Shown here: positions 14,518-14,577 of the stretch, piece by piece | How positions within the stretch are numbered: position 1 is the stretch's first letter | Layout: every line of letters starts with the position of its first letter | Source: Bacteroidota bacterium | Lineage (GTDB): Bacteria > Bacteroidota > Bacteroidia > Chitinophagales > Chitinophagaceae | Length of the DNA stretch: 14,577 nt | Assembly (NCBI GenBank): GCA_947461985.1 | Contig: CANHNT010000016.1 | Location: 1 to 14,577 of the forward strand | Reading direction: 5' to 3' | Program-made: the position numbers and the translations under genes | Notes under the pieces: model-generated | What the model was told of the DNA's origin: nothing | What the model saw: the letters and a program-made list of their open reading frames with translations, nothing else | The model's database searches: none

Positions 14518-14577
14518 AAATAATTTTAACTAATTTTTTTTGTTATTGGTAAAGGTCAATAAAAAAAAATTGATAAT

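Overview
The window looks like chromosomal DNA of a Bacteroidota species. The DNA is AT-rich. Start codons are preceded by the Bacteroidota -7 box TAnnTTTG rather than clear Shine-Dalgarno sequences. Four genes encode secreted proteins: three carry complete type IX secretion (T9SS) C-terminal sorting domains, and the fourth runs off the window edge where such a domain begins. A genus cannot be named from this sequence alone.

Layout. 1-287 (-) is the N-terminal part of a small secreted T9SS cargo protein. 288-989 has no intact gene; it holds the C-terminal scar of a tyrosine recombinase (497-592, -) and beside it a dense cluster of interlocking inverted repeats (631-839). 990-2396 (+) is miaB, a tRNA methylthiotransferase, convergent with 2414-4819 (-), a secreted protein of fourteen 41-residue Ycf48/BNR-type repeats with a T9SS tail. 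4996-6381 (+) is a DAACS-family glutamate/dicarboxylate symporter. 6452-8482 (+) is a secreted endonuclease/exonuclease/phosphatase-fold enzyme with a T9SS tail. 8753-9892 (+) is an acyl-CoA dehydrogenase ending in a clear terminator. 10110-12380 (+) is a large PKD-repeat surface protein with a T9SS tail and a strong terminator. 12478-13944 (+) is a two-gene operon of an AHSA1/SRPBCC protein and an AI-2E-family membrane protein. It converges through a bidirectional terminator on 14065-14517 (-), a cold-shock-domain protein with a lysine/glutamate-rich N-terminal extension.

Apart from the 12478-13944 pair, most genes seem to be independent transcription units with their own promoter or terminator. 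They do not form one pathway. The common theme is export to the cell surface or medium through Sec and T9SS, mixed with housekeeping functions (tRNA modification, fatty acid or amino acid oxidation, solute uptake, RNA binding).

I see no defence island, CRISPR array, biosynthetic cluster or intact mobile element. The least explained stretch is 497-934: recombinase remnant, palindrome cluster and a short coding-like relic. The rest is ordinary chromosome with some interesting secreted-protein architectures.
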